Position numbers and translations under genes: made by a program. The notes beneath the pieces were generated by a model. It saw only the letters and a list, made by a program, of their open reading frames with translations. It ran no database searches and was not told where the DNA came from. Shown here piece after piece: positions 1-9,268 of a stretch of 64,000 bases of DNA. Within the stretch, counting starts at the first letter, position 1. Every line of letters begins with the position of its first letter. The DNA comes from Peteryoungia wuzhouensis (GTDB lineage Bacteria; Pseudomonadota; Alphaproteobacteria; Rhizobiales; Rhizobiaceae): assembly GCF_003205195.1 (NCBI RefSeq), contig NZ_QJRY01000001.1, positions 124,001 through 188,000 of the forward strand, in the 5' to 3' direction.

Positions 1-152
1 TTGCAGGCGACCGAGGTGAAGGCGATCTCGCCGGTGTCCCAGTCTTCCAGCTTGTTGAGACAACAGAGGCCACAGCCGTCGCAGAGGCTTTCCCACTCCG
101 CATTGTCCATCTCGGCGAGCGTCTTTGTCTTCCAGAAGGGGTCGTCACGCAT
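1..152 (-). CDS. YcgN-type cysteine-cluster protein (UPF0260), N-terminal part
   Basis: The reverse strand from 152 encodes about 50 residues that begin [15 protein letters not shown] and continue into [16 protein letters not shown]. This opening, with the CxxCxxCC cluster and the following ED-rich stretch, is the hallmark of the YcgN/UPF0260 family, small cytoplasmic proteins with a conserved cysteine cluster thought to bind metal; their biochemical role is unknown. The gene runs off the left edge, so only about the first third is present. The ATG at 150-152 is the only start that fits the family's N-terminus. It is divergent from the penicillin-binding protein gene. Confidence 0.85.
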   Translation of the reverse strand, partial: MRDDPFWKTKTLAEMDNAEWESLCDGCGLCCLNKLEDWDTGEIAFTSVAC

Positions 153-455
153 GCTTCATCCAGGGGCCGGTCCGGCCGGCTCTCGTTCGTGTTGCAGCCG
201 GGCGGATTTGGGACCCCGGCCGGGTCCGGCACGGTGTCCGTGCTGCCACGCTTGCGGCAAAACACCGGCCTCGACCGGCGGCCACTTCGACCGGGCCGCG
301 ATTGTACTTGTTCTTTGGCGGCAAATCGACCATCACTCAGATAAGATCGATCGTTGCCGCCTGCTTGTCCTTTAGGCCTCAGGGCGGTCGCGTCAAGTCA
401 CAGATCAGGTTCCGGGCCGGCGATGCCGCGCCCGCATGCATCGGGAAGGCCCAAG
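153..455. other. Intergenic region between divergent genes
   Basis: About 300 bases between the divergent YcgN-type and penicillin-binding protein genes. The region must carry both promoters, but I see no convincing -35/-10 pair, palindrome or small gene. Open frames here are GC-driven and lack family features. Confidence 0.4.
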
Positions 456-2702
456 GTGTCCGGAGACGACGAGCCGAACAACATGGCTGGAGACGAGGGA
501 TCCGCCGGCAGCCCGGCCGGTTCCGAAAGCCCGCGCCGGACGCGCCCGGACAAGCCACCCCGGCTGAAGCGGCACATCTTCCTGAGGATCGACAGCTGGC
601 TCGATTCCACGCTGTGGAATGCCGGATACGACCTGGCGGAAGCCTGGGAAGAGATCACCATCTTCTTCCGCCGGTTTCGCGTGCGCGGCCTGAAGAAGCT
701 CGGCTTCGAGATTGCCGGCGAAGCGATGACGCTCGGCACCGCCGGGACGGTGGTCCTCTTGACGCTGGCGCAGCCGGCCTTCGAGGAAACGAAGAAGGAC
801 TGGCGCAACCACGACAATTTCGCCGTGACCTTTCTCGACCGCTACGGCAACACCATCGGCCATCGCGGCATCATCCATGAAAACTCGGTGCCGGTCGACG
901 AGCTGCCGGACCATCTGGTGAAGGCGGTCCTGGCGACGGAAGACCGGCGCTTCTTCCAGCATTTCGGCATCGATTTCATGGGCCTTGCCCGCGCCATGAC
1001 GGAAAACGCCAAGGCGGGATCGGTCGTGCAGGGCGGCTCGACGCTGACGCAGCAGCTGGCGAAAAACCTCTTCCTCACCAATGAACGGTCGATCGAGCGC
1101 AAGATCAAGGAAGCCTTCCTGTCGCTCTGGCTCGAGGCGAACCTGTCGAAGAAGGAGATCCTGTCGCTCTATCTCGACCGCGCCTATATGGGCGGCGGCA
1201 CGTTCGGGGCGGCGGCAGCGGCCCAGTTCTATTTCGGCAAGAACATCACCGAGGTGACGCTGGCGGAAGCCGCGATGCTGGCCGGTCTCTTCAAGGCACC
1301 GGCGAAATATGCCCCGCATGTCAACCTGCCGGCGGCGCGCGCCCGCGCCAACGACGTCTTGACCAACATGGTGCAGAGCGGGCTGATGACCGAGGGCCAG
1401 GTGGTGGCGGCCCGGCGCAACCCGGCCTCCGTCATCGACCGCGACGAGAAGGAAGCGCCTGATTTCTTCCTCGACTGGGCGTTCGAGGAGGTGCAGCGGC
1501 TTGCAGCGCGCTTCAAGGATCATACGCTCGTCGTGCGCACCACGATCGATCTCGGGCTGCAGCAGGCGGCCGACGAGGCGGTGGCCTCTTCCCTTCGCGA
1601 ATATGGCGAGAGCTATAACGTCAAGCAGGGCGCGATCGTGATGATCGAGAATGGCGGGGCCGTGCGCGCCATGGTCGGCGGGCGGGACTATGGCGAAAGC
1701 CAGTTCAACCGCGCCACCAAGGCGCTGCGCCAGCCGGGCTCGTCCTTCAAGATGTATACCTATGCGCTGGCCATGGAGAACGGCTATACGCCGCAAAGCG
1801 TGGTCACCGACGGGCCGATTTCCTGGGGCAACTGGAGCCCGCAGAATTACGGCCGCAGCTATGCCGGCCGGATCAGGCTCGAAACGGCGCTGGCGAAATC
1901 AATCAACACGATCCCGGTGCGGCTTGCCAAGGAGAAGCTTGGCATCGACGCGATCATGGCAACCGCCAAGGCGATGGGCGTGGAAACGCCGATCAAGAAG
2001 GACGTGACCATTCCGCTCGGCACATCGGAAGTGACGGTGATGGACCAGGCGACCGCCTATGCCGTGCTGCCGGCGGGCGGCTACCAGTCGCGCCGCCACG
2101 GCGTGGCGCAGATCATGAATTATGCCGGCGACGTGCTTTATGACTTCGAGCGCGATTCAGCCCCGCCGGAGCGGATCCTGACCGAACAGGCCGCCGCCTA
2201 CATGAACCAGATGATGACCAAGATCCCCTATATCGGCACGGCGCGGCGCGCCGCCGTCGACGGGATCCTGACCGGCGGCAAGACCGGCACGACCCAGGCC
2301 TATCGCGACGCCTGGTTCGTCGGTTACACCGGCAATTACACGGCCGCCGTCTGGTTCGGCAATGACGACTATACCTCGACCAACAACATGACCGGCGGCT
2401 CGCTTCCGGCCATGACCTTCAAGAAGCTGATGGATTACGCCCATCAGGGCATCGACCTGAAGCCGATCATGGGGGTCGATGCGCCGATGCCGGAAAAGGA
2501 CAAGGCGCCCGCCGTGGCAAGCGCCGACGCCGCCGATGCGCTGCCGCCGATGGTGCGTCCCCGCTCACTGTCGGGGCAATCGACCCGGCTGATCCGCGAG
2601 CTCGGCCAAAGGCTGCGTTCGGCCCCGGCGCTGGTGCTGCCCGCGAGCCAGAGCGCGCAGGCAAAGCCCGCCCCCGAGACCACGGGTTCGACCGTCCCTT
2701 AA
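456..2702 (+). CDS. Bifunctional penicillin-binding protein 1A (glycosyltransferase/transpeptidase)
   Basis: Class A penicillin-binding protein of 748 residues that polymerises glycan strands and cross-links peptides in the periplasm. A cytoplasmic N-terminus rich in Pro and charge is followed by one membrane segment near residues 85-105. The glycosyltransferase domain shows EDRRFFQHFGID (catalytic Glu near 162) and QGGSTLTQQLAKNLF. The transpeptidase domain shows SSFK (nucleophile Ser near 429), a KSIN motif and KTGTTQ (near 609). The tail is Pro/Ala-rich and disordered. I chose GTG 456 because GGGAAGG lies six bases upstream; ATG 483 is an alternative with a weaker site. It stands alone, with 313 bases before the next gene. 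Confidence 0.93.
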   Translation: MSGDDEPNNMAGDEGSAGSPAGSESPRRTRPDKPPRLKRHIFLRIDSWLDSTLWNAGYDLAEAWEEITIFFRRFRVRGLKKLGFEIAGEAMTLGTAGTVVLLTLAQPAFEETKKDWRNHDNFAVTFLDRYGNTIGHRGIIHENSVPVDELPDHLVKAVLATEDRRFFQHFGIDFMGLARAMTENAKAGSVVQGGSTLTQQLAKNLFLTNERSIERKIKEAFLSLWLEANLSKKEILSLYLDRAYMGGGTFGAAAAAQFYFGKNITEVTLAEAAMLAGLFKAPAKYAPHVNLPAARARANDVLTNMVQSGLMTEGQVVAARRNPASVIDRDEKEAPDFFLDWAFEEVQRLAARFKDHTLVVRTTIDLGLQQAADEAVASSLREYGESYNVKQGAIVMIENGGAVRAMVGGRDYGESQFNRATKALRQPGSSFKMYTYALAMENGYTPQSVVTDGPISWGNWSPQNYGRSYAGRIRLETALAKSINTIPVRLAKEKLGIDAIMATAKAMGVETPIKKDVTIPLGTSEVTVMDQATAYAVLPAGGYQSRRHGVAQIMNYAGDVLYDFERDSAPPERILTEQAAAYMNQMMTKIPYIGTARRAAVDGILTGGKTGTTQAYRDAWFVGYTGNYTAAVWFGNDDYTSTNNMTGGSLPAMTFKKLMDYAHQGIDLKPIMGVDAPMPEKDKAPAVASADAADALPPMVRPRSLSGQSTRLIRELGQRLRSAPALVLPASQSAQAKPAPETTGSTVP

Positions 2703-3015
2703 TACGATCGCAGGTTTTACCGCGCGCTAACGCCATTTGCGGCGGATGCGACGCGGGACCGGCTGATTCGCGCCCGCAAGGCCGCAAACGAGGTGCCACC
2801 TGCCCTGCCCCGCGTCCTCCGCGTGCCGGATCGGCACGCCGCCTGCGCAGGCCTGCGGCTCCGCCTCATCCTGGAAAGGTCCCGTTTACCTTGCGGGTTA
2901 CGATAATCCCGCAATTCCCGATAAGGCACAGGTCCTTCACCCCAAATTAAGGGGGTCGCCACTAGGTTGCGGCGGTTTTCGACGTGTAGGTTTTTCATTC
3001 GGCGATTGGACATCC
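2703..3015. other. Intergenic region, nothing recognised
   Basis: A 313-base spacer with short GC-rich inverted stretches but no open frame, terminator with a T-run or promoter that I can support. It separates the penicillin-binding protein gene from the diguanylate cyclase gene. Confidence 0.35.
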
Positions 3016-4206
3016 ATGAAGAGATGGCTCGGAATTCCCGCAAGACCGCAGATGACTGCGGAACAATATCACGAATTCCTCGAATCCCGGTCGTCGATGC
3101 GCAATCGCATGTTGCGCATGGCCGTGATCAGCGTCTTCATCTTCTATCTCTGCTGCTTCCTGTTCGACCTCTGGGTGCTCGGCGACGTGACGGTGATTTC
3201 GGCCGTGCTGCGCTTCGGCGTCGTCGCGCCGGTGACCGGCGGCCTGCTGTTCTATCTCGCCGGTGAGCATCCGATCGCGCACAAGGAGGTGGCGGCGATC
3301 CTGGTCGCCTTGTTTGCCCAGGTCTGCTGGTCGATCATCGTGGTCTCCAGCCACAATCCGGCGGTGCTCGGCTATTATTACGCGGCCTGCACCTTCCAGA
3401 TGGCGATCACGATTGCGGCCGCCTCGCCCTTCCGCCCCAGCCTGCATGCCAGCATCTTCACCTTCTGCCTGACCTATTGGGTGATCTGGTTGCTGGAAGG
3501 GGCAACGCCGCTTTATGCCCTGCAGCATCTCTCGGTCTATCTGCCGACCATGTCGATGACCCTGCTCGTCTGTTACCAGCTGGAGGCCGAAGCGGTGGCA
3601 AGCTATCTGCAGCAGCAGGAAAACGAGCTGTTGAAACGGGAATTGTCCCGCCAGAACAAGGACCTGGCACGGCTTTCCGTGACCGACCCCCTAACCCGGC
3701 TCTCCAACCGCCGCGGCACCGAGATGGAGCTGATGCGGCTGACCACGGAAGCAAAGAGCGAGGCCGAACGCGTGGTCCTCCTGGTCGCCGATGTCGACAA
3801 CTTCAAGGCCTATAACGACGCCTATGGCCATGGCGCCGGCGACGAATGCCTCAAACGGGTTGCCCGCGCCATGCGCCGGGCGCTGCCGATCGAGGCGCAT
3901 TTCGCCCGCCATGGCGGCGAGGAGTTCCTAGCGATCCTATCGGGCACCGAAGCGGAGATTGCCGCAAGCGTGGCCGAAAGCCTGCGCCGCGCCGTGCGCC
4001 AGCTCGGCATCGGCCACGACCACACCGGCGACCGCAACCGCCACGTCACCGTCAGCATCGGGGCCGCCTGCGGCGCGGTGCGCTCAAGCGCCGATTACGA
4101 GCGCCTGCTGGAGGCAGCGGATAGGGCGCTTTATGCGGCCAAGGGGGATGGGCGGAACAGTTGGCGGGTGTTTGAGGGGGATGAGGTGGAAAGGGTTGTG
4201 GCGTAG
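3016..4206 (+). CDS. Membrane diguanylate cyclase (GGDEF domain)
   Basis: A 396-residue protein that should make cyclic di-GMP from two GTP at the inner membrane. Residues from about 35 to 190 form five or six hydrophobic helices with short loops and no recognised ligand domain. A short coiled coil (QQQENELLKRELSRQNKD) links to the GGDEF domain, which opens with LSVTDPLTRLSNRRG. The active loop reads GGEEF, preceded by RH, a catalytically competent signature. No RxxD inhibition site is visible five residues before it, so product feedback may be absent. It is a single gene. The HD-GYP protein at 25.2-26.2 kb could provide the opposing activity. Confidence 0.92.
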   Translation: MKRWLGIPARPQMTAEQYHEFLESRSSMRNRMLRMAVISVFIFYLCCFLFDLWVLGDVTVISAVLRFGVVAPVTGGLLFYLAGEHPIAHKEVAAILVALFAQVCWSIIVVSSHNPAVLGYYYAACTFQMAITIAAASPFRPSLHASIFTFCLTYWVIWLLEGATPLYALQHLSVYLPTMSMTLLVCYQLEAEAVASYLQQQENELLKRELSRQNKDLARLSVTDPLTRLSNRRGTEMELMRLTTEAKSEAERVVLLVADVDNFKAYNDAYGHGAGDECLKRVARAMRRALPIEAHFARHGGEEFLAILSGTEAEIAASVAESLRRAVRQLGIGHDHTGDRNRHVTVSIGAACGAVRSSADYERLLEAADRALYAAKGDGRNSWRVFEGDEVERVVA

Positions 4207-4482
4207 GTGGGGGGGGCTTTTGCCAACAGTGGCTCTGGGACTTGGATCGGAAGGCGGGGTTAGACAGCGTGGACTGTCTATTTGCACAGATTCAAGCAAA
4301 AAATAGTCGTCGCAGTTGCGGCTGCTTCATGCCCCCCCTGCAATTACATTCCCGCATCAGCGCTGGGACTTACCGATGTTTTACCGCAGACGGACGACAG
4401 TCGGAACTTGTCGCTTTTCTACGTGCGTAGCCTCAGGGTCGAGAATGCCGTATCATGTGTGCTTCGCAGACGGGAGATAGAT
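4207..4482. other. Leader region of the DarT1-like/NADAR island
   Basis: 276 bases where composition drops from the GC-rich cyclase gene toward the lower-GC island. A G8 run lies just after the cyclase stop. I could not define a convincing promoter or flanking direct repeat marking an insertion edge. Confidence 0.3.
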
Positions 4483-4992
4483 ATGGCGATTACGAGTCTT
4501 GGACAGATTCCCTTCCTGTATCATTTCACTGATCGGAGGAACCTTGAGTCGATCAGACAGCTCGGCGGATTGCATCCATATTCGATGCTCGTTGAAAATG
4601 GTTCCACTATTCCCGCGCCGGGCGGCAACGATTGGAGTCATGACGCGGACGCCATTAACGGTGTGGACCGAGATGTCCACCTCTGTTTTCGGAACAATCA
4701 TCCGATGGAGCACATCGCCCGGAAAGAAGGTCGAATCATTGACACTATCTTCCTGCAGATCAACGCTTCAGTCCTACAATGGCCAGGCGTCCGATTTGCG
4801 GGAGATGTTGCCAACAAGGCAGGCGTAACTCCCGTTCCCATTGCCGACGCCGAACCAATGATCGATTTTGAAGTTCTTTACACACGAACCGATTGGAGAG
4901 ACCCAACTATCTTAGCGCGCCTTCAGCAGGCCGAAAAATGCGAGGTGCTGGTTCCCCACATAATACCGCTGGCGTTGATAAGGAACATCTAG
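4483..4992 (+). CDS. DarT1-like ADP-ribosyltransferase toxin (DUF4433/DarT fold)
   Basis: A 169-residue protein resembling DarT-type toxins, which use NAD+ to ADP-ribosylate single-stranded DNA bases. The N-terminus reads FLYHFTDRRNLESIRQ, the NAD-binding His/Asn motif expected in the family. The C-terminus reads KCEVLVPHIIPLALI, where Glu154 fits the catalytic glutamate in the usual aEvLVp motif. The start at 4483 has GGGAGA five bases upstream. It lies two bases before a NADAR-family gene, the partner typical of the DarT1 group (guanosine-directed), whereas DarT2 pairs with a macrodomain DarG. GC is about 50 percent in sampled lines, well below the neighbours, which suggests acquisition. 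Modification of guanine is inferred from the partner. Confidence 0.82.
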   Translation: MAITSLGQIPFLYHFTDRRNLESIRQLGGLHPYSMLVENGSTIPAPGGNDWSHDADAINGVDRDVHLCFRNNHPMEHIARKEGRIIDTIFLQINASVLQWPGVRFAGDVANKAGVTPVPIADAEPMIDFEVLYTRTDWRDPTILARLQQAEKCEVLVPHIIPLALIRNI

Positions 4993-4994
4993 CA

Positions 4995-5708
4995 ATGGCA
5001 GAAAGACCAATCTTCGTTCCAACAAGTGAACACGAAGGCTACGTCAAGCGGGTGGATTTTGAGATTCCATGGGCTAGTGGCTTCGCTGAGGTACAAAAAC
5101 AGAAGAATATCAGAGCGCTGCATCGAGCGGCGGAACAAGCCGGGTATGCTCCGCTGATGGAGATCTCTAGCAAATCCGACGTCAAGGCAGGTCGCCACCT
5201 AAGTGCATTTCATTTGCAGGTAGCTTTCGAGGGTGACAGCATACCGTTGGAGAACGCATTCCAAGGCAGCAAGGTATTTGAAGGTGGTGGACCATTTGTC
5301 GATCTTTATCGAGTGGAACCACGGGAGGCTAAACGCGACCCTAGACTAAAGGAATCCGGTCCTCTTGTCGGTTTTCGCTTTAACGGCAAAGATTTCCCGT
5401 TGCAGCCGACAACGGTCTTTTATGACTGGCTCTATTTGCGAGCGTTATTTCCCCACCGCGAATGGCTGATGAAGCGCATCACCGTGGATGTGGAATATGC
5501 GGGTTTCACCGACATTGAGTTTAACCCTGCCAAATCGATAAACTGCCAAGCAAAGTCATGTGCGTTGTTTGTTGTGCTGATGCGCGAGCACAAATTAGAG
5601 TTCTATATGCAAACGCCGGAGGTCTTTGTTAATATGATCGCGCAACATACACACGATCCGGGACCTCACGAGACATATTTGAAGCAACCGCGGTTGAAGA
5701 TCGCGTAG
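4995..5708 (+). CDS. NADAR-family antitoxin of the DarT1-like toxin
   Basis: A 237-residue protein that fits the DarT1-associated NADAR antitoxins, enzymes that remove ADP-ribose from guanine bases. Visible hallmarks are FAEVQKQKNIRALH near the start, LENAFQGSKVFEGGGPF in the middle, then EAKRDPRLKESG, a YDWLYLRAL helix and FTDIEFNPAKSINCQA. The matching is from memory of the family. The gene begins two bases after the toxin stop, with AAGGA upstream, so the two are translated as one operon. Unlike most type II systems the toxin comes first; the antitoxin here is a repair enzyme and need not form a complex. Composition is low-GC like its partner. Confidence 0.82.
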   Translation: MAERPIFVPTSEHEGYVKRVDFEIPWASGFAEVQKQKNIRALHRAAEQAGYAPLMEISSKSDVKAGRHLSAFHLQVAFEGDSIPLENAFQGSKVFEGGGPFVDLYRVEPREAKRDPRLKESGPLVGFRFNGKDFPLQPTTVFYDWLYLRALFPHREWLMKRITVDVEYAGFTDIEFNPAKSINCQAKSCALFVVLMREHKLEFYMQTPEVFVNMIAQHTHDPGPHETYLKQPRLKIA

Positions 5709-5861
5709 GATGGCAGTGTTGGGACACGGCTACACCTTGCGCCTTGAATTGCTCGTGCTGTGAGTCAACTTCCGAATAACCAGGGAAACCAAGCATCGAA
5801 ATGAGGGCCCAAAGCGGCAACGCTTCCGCAACAGGGTCCGTCACTGGTTGCCACGCTCCCC

Positions 5862-6887
5862 TCACGACACCGCCACCGGCTTCGACCGCATCCGCATCGC
5901 CGTTGCCGGATCGGCCCGGCGGCAGAGCCTCGGCGGCAAACCCTTCATGATCAGTTCGGCGTCGGCCACCGCCATTGAGCCCAACGCATAGAAGGCGTCG
6001 CGGGTGCCGCCGGTGCGGTGGGCGGAGAGGAGGATGTTGGGGGATTTTCGGATGGGGTCGTCGGCGGCCACGGGTTCTTCCGGGAAGACGTCGGTTGCGA
6101 CGTTGATGTGGCCGGAGGCGGCCGCCGCGATCATGGCGGGGAAGTCGACCACGGCGGCGCGGCTCATCAGGAGGAAGGCGGCGCCGCGTTTCATCCGGGC
6201 GAATTCTCGCGCGCCGATGAAGCCCTCGTTTTCGCTGGTGACGCTGGCGAAGACGCAGACGACCTGGCTTTTTTCCAAGACCTCATCGAGCGTTGCGGGC
6301 TCACAATCCTGGCGCTCGATGATCTCGTTTGGAAGCCAGGGATCGAAGACGCGGACCTTGTTTTTGAACGGGCGGATGAGATCGCGAAACGCCTGGCCGA
6401 GATCGCCGAAGCCGATGAGGCCGACGGGGGCGCCGGCGAAGCGGAAGGTGTTTTCATTGCCTTCGAGGCCATAAGCCTCGGTGCCCGCTCGGAAATCGCG
6501 GTCGGCGGCGGTGATGCCGCGGGCGAGATCGAGCGCCATGGCGAGCGCTGCTTCCGCCACCGGCGCGGCGAAGGCGGAGGCCGGGGTGATCACCCAGATG
6601 CCGCGCTCGACGCAGGCCTGATAATCGATATTGGGCAGAAAATTGGATTCGACATTAATGATGGCTTTGAGCTTCGGCGCCCGCTCGAGCCGTTCCTTCG
6701 GCATGTCGGTCTGGCCGAAGATCAGCACGGTGTCGGGCAGATGCCGCTCGACCTCTTCGGCCGACATCGGGCGATCCTCCGAGACGATCACCTCGCCCAG
6801 CGCCTCCAGCCGCGCCCGGACGGCGGGTTCCATGATCAGATCGAGTGTTCTCGGCAGCGGATCGACCAGAATGACAGCGCGGCTCAT
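5862..6887 (-). CDS. D-isomer-specific 2-hydroxyacid dehydrogenase family protein
   Basis: A 341-residue NAD(P)-dependent dehydrogenase of the D-2-hydroxyacid/phosphoglycerate dehydrogenase family. The nucleotide-binding Rossmann motif is GLIGFGDLGQAF (about 155-166). MSRAAVVDF contains the substrate-binding Arg, FPEEPVAADDP the catalytic-pair acidic residue, and SAHRTGG the catalytic His. The substrate cannot be told from sequence; the protein lacks the C-terminal ACT domain of serine-pathway enzymes. The start has GGGAGGAAA upstream. The gene is isolated, running toward the low-GC toxin island. Confidence 0.88.
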   Translation of the reverse strand: MSRAVILVDPLPRTLDLIMEPAVRARLEALGEVIVSEDRPMSAEEVERHLPDTVLIFGQTDMPKERLERAPKLKAIINVESNFLPNIDYQACVERGIWVITPASAFAAPVAEAALAMALDLARGITAADRDFRAGTEAYGLEGNENTFRFAGAPVGLIGFGDLGQAFRDLIRPFKNKVRVFDPWLPNEIIERQDCEPATLDEVLEKSQVVCVFASVTSENEGFIGAREFARMKRGAAFLLMSRAAVVDFPAMIAAAASGHINVATDVFPEEPVAADDPIRKSPNILLSAHRTGGTRDAFYALGSMAVADAELIMKGLPPRLCRRADPATAMRMRSKPVAVS

Positions 6888-7278
6888 CGTTTCCTCCCTC
6901 GAGAATCGCAGATGGGCATGAGCTTAGCGCGAAACGGGGCCGGGCGGGGAGGATTGGCGAGAGGGGGAACTCGTCTGTCCGAGGTGGGCGCTCCCGGACA
7001 GATCTGGCAATGGCCGATGGTCTGGAGACGATTGCTGATCCGGGACGACGGCTGGCCCCCGGCCCGGTACGGAAGGCTGGAAACGTTGCTTGCGCTTGAT
7101 GTTTGATGTCGGCCCGAAGCCGACATTGGGGAGCGATATCTGCCAGGCGGCTATGCGCCCCCATATCGGCCTTTGGGCATATTCTGTCGTTTGCCCGAAA
7201 CCTGCCGGTCCGTTTGCTTTGTCTGCAAAGCGCCAACAGGAGACATTGCGGAGGCAAATTGCAGTGATAGATTGCCCC

Positions 7279-7773
7279 ATGACCCGGACACCGAATATTC
7301 CGCCGCAGCTTCACATAGCCAGTAACGCCCATTGGTCGGTGAACCATCGCGTTAACTCGGCACTACCAGGGTATCTGATCATCGCGTCGACAAAAGCGAC
7401 GAATGATCTCAGTGACCTTCCGGTTGAGGCCTTGAGTTCAATGGGGCATGTTTTTGCGGTCGTTCAACGTGCATTGAAGCTGATCGGCGCACAGAGGGTC
7501 TATCTCAGCCGCTTCGGTCACTCTCCCGGCTATCCACTCCATTTCCACGCAATTCCTGTCTACGCGTGGGTCGAAGACCTATTCTGGGAAGATGAGCGTT
7601 ATAGAGCGCTTCAGAAATTCGCCGACGGCCCCGGCGAGACCCCAACCGATGGGGCAGAGCTCACGCTGTTTATTTGGCGAGAATTCTGTGAACGCCGCGA
7701 CCCGCCTTCGATCAAAGGTCCCTCCGTAGCCGAGGCCATAGAAGTCCTTAGGGCAACGATCCGATTTTCTTGA
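7279..7773 (+). CDS. HIT-family protein
   Basis: A 164-residue protein with the layout of a histidine-triad (HIT) nucleotide-binding hydrolase: PGYLIIASTKATNDLSDL near the N-terminus and a late GYPLHFHAIPVY motif. HIT enzymes usually read HxHxH; here the first His position is Pro, leaving HFHA with the nucleophile-type His, so activity is plausible but not certain. ATG 7279 was chosen because upstream in-frame sequence looks non-coding. The GC is moderately lower than in most neighbours. Nearby genes give no functional hint. Confidence 0.75.
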   Translation: MTRTPNIPPQLHIASNAHWSVNHRVNSALPGYLIIASTKATNDLSDLPVEALSSMGHVFAVVQRALKLIGAQRVYLSRFGHSPGYPLHFHAIPVYAWVEDLFWEDERYRALQKFADGPGETPTDGAELTLFIWREFCERRDPPSIKGPSVAEAIEVLRATIRFS

Positions 7774-8019
7774 CGCCAAAGACCGCTTAGGGCCGATAGC
7801 GGAAATGATTTCCGCTTTGCGCCCCCCATTGCGGTCGTTCGCCCTGCGCGTGACTGCCCCAGAAGCTGCCACTCGCGCACATCAGACAGGATGTCCGACT
7901 CGGGGTGGTTTCCTGCCTGTCCGTGAAGGGTTCCACTACTTGGAAAGCCGACATAGGCAGATGGGCGAAAAGCCCGTGGTGGGTCGCCAAACGCTCAGGC
8001 GGCGTTCGCCGCACCGGAG

Positions 8020-8925
8020 CTACTGGTTGGTGAAACGCGCATCGAAGATGGACTTGACCCAGTCATATTGCGTGCTGATACGGCCGAAACCGCCGGTCGA
8101 ACCATAAACCGCATCGTCGCCCCAGTCGTTGACCCCGACAATAGCCCAACCCTCGTCGGTCTCGATCCACAGCGAGCCGCCGCTGTCACCGGAGCCCAGC
8201 ACGCCTTCATATTCATCAACCGGCAGAGGATCGCTGTTTTCGAAGACATTGCTGGAGCCATCCTCGCTGTCGAAGTCGACCAGCAGCTGATTGCCGCCTT
8301 TGCCGTCGGGGGCCGGGTCCTGGACCACGTCGATGATGTTGCGGGCCGCAGCGGCATCTTCGCTCTTGTAATATTTGTCGTCCTGGCCGACCGAGCCGAT
8401 GCCCCTCGAGCCAAAGCCGACCATGGTGGCGAGCTGCCCCAGTTCGTCGTCGCCGCCATAGAGGAGTGGCGGCGTATCGCAATCCTCGACCGGTCCGTTC
8501 AATTCCACGATGGCGAGGTCGTAGCCCGGCGTCTCATCGCTGCTGGCGTCGTAATTGGGATGGATATGCACTGCCTTGCCGGTCAATTCGGTGCCAGCGC
8601 GGGTGTAATAGGTCCAGTTGGCGGGGTCGGCGCCGTCGCCGAAATTATGCGCCGCCGTCAGCACATAAGCGTTGCCGTCCTGGTCATTGCCGATCCATGT
8701 GCCGGAGCCGCCAATCTGCTCGCCGTCGAAAAAGCTCATGATGGCGCAAAATTGCGGCTCCATGGCCAGCGCCCTGGCGGCGCCAAATCCGTCGCCTTCC
8801 GCACCCACCGCCCCACCCTGATCGGCCCAGGTGCTGTCGAGAATGATCACCGCCGGGGCTGGACCAGCCGCAGCCAAACTCAGGAGCGCCGTGCCCAGCA
8901 GCGCCGATACGATCCTCGATTTCAT
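8020..8925 (-). CDS. Secreted trypsin-like serine protease (S1 family)
   Basis: A 301-residue exported protease. An N-terminal signal peptide (MKSRIVSALLGTALLSLAAA, cleavage after about residue 24) directs it to the periplasm or outside. The chymotrypsin-fold catalytic triad is visible: His in LTAAHNF, Asp in PGYDLAIVEL and Ser in GSGDSGGSLW. The acidic composition is typical of secreted rhizobial proteins. ATG 8925 is preceded by AGGAGAGG, a strong ribosome site, so the upstream in-frame ATG at 8970 is unlikely. It has no inhibitor or dedicated secretion gene beside it. Confidence 0.92.
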   Translation of the reverse strand: MKSRIVSALLGTALLSLAAAGPAPAVIILDSTWADQGGAVGAEGDGFGAARALAMEPQFCAIMSFFDGEQIGGSGTWIGNDQDGNAYVLTAAHNFGDGADPANWTYYTRAGTELTGKAVHIHPNYDASSDETPGYDLAIVELNGPVEDCDTPPLLYGGDDELGQLATMVGFGSRGIGSVGQDDKYYKSEDAAAARNIIDVVQDPAPDGKGGNQLLVDFDSEDGSSNVFENSDPLPVDEYEGVLGSGDSGGSLWIETDEGWAIVGVNDWGDDAVYGSTGGFGRISTQYDWVKSIFDARFTNQ

Positions 8926-9268
8926 GCCTCTCCTCTTAGGCTCACTCCGGGCATTTGTGCAATGTTCCACTGTGGTTGATGTTCAGAATGCCGGATGTCG
9001 TGGTAATGCCAGCTTCGCGCGAGACGAAGCCTGCGCCTCAAACAGCGCTGTGTCGGTGAAGGGGGGGGGACGGCTGTTGGCGGCGATGGTCTTGCCCTTC
9101 GCCTACGGCCAATAATCACAACACACCTTGGGCAATGGCATCGGTTCGTCTCTGTTTCCGCGCAAACGGCGATGGCTTTCAGCCCACCGTTTCATCCCAA
9201 TACCAGCGCAATGACTTGAACGACAAGATTTCGATCTCGCGAATGGCAAAGATGTACCACCCCGCCGC
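8926..9268. other. Intergenic region, nothing recognised
   Basis: 343 bases between two minus-strand genes. It contains a run of G near 9060 and scattered short frames. A minus-strand stretch near 9179-9257 reads a short peptide-like sequence ending in a stop, but it has no start or ribosome site and is too short to support as a gene. Confidence 0.3.

Noticed and set aside
1-375. Plus-strand frame at the left edge
   Set aside because: The reverse strand encodes the CDGCGLCC cluster of a known family; the plus frame is its antisense.
405-1796. Long minus-strand open frame inside the penicillin-binding protein gene
   Set aside because: It is a GC-driven shadow; the plus strand has all catalytic motifs and the antisense product has no family feature.
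4483-5708. DarT2/DarG assignment
   Set aside because: The partner has no macrodomain features and instead shows NADAR-type motifs.
5629-5865. Small minus-strand frame after the NADAR gene
   Set aside because: It overlaps the end of the NADAR gene, has no ribosome site and no recognisable sequence.
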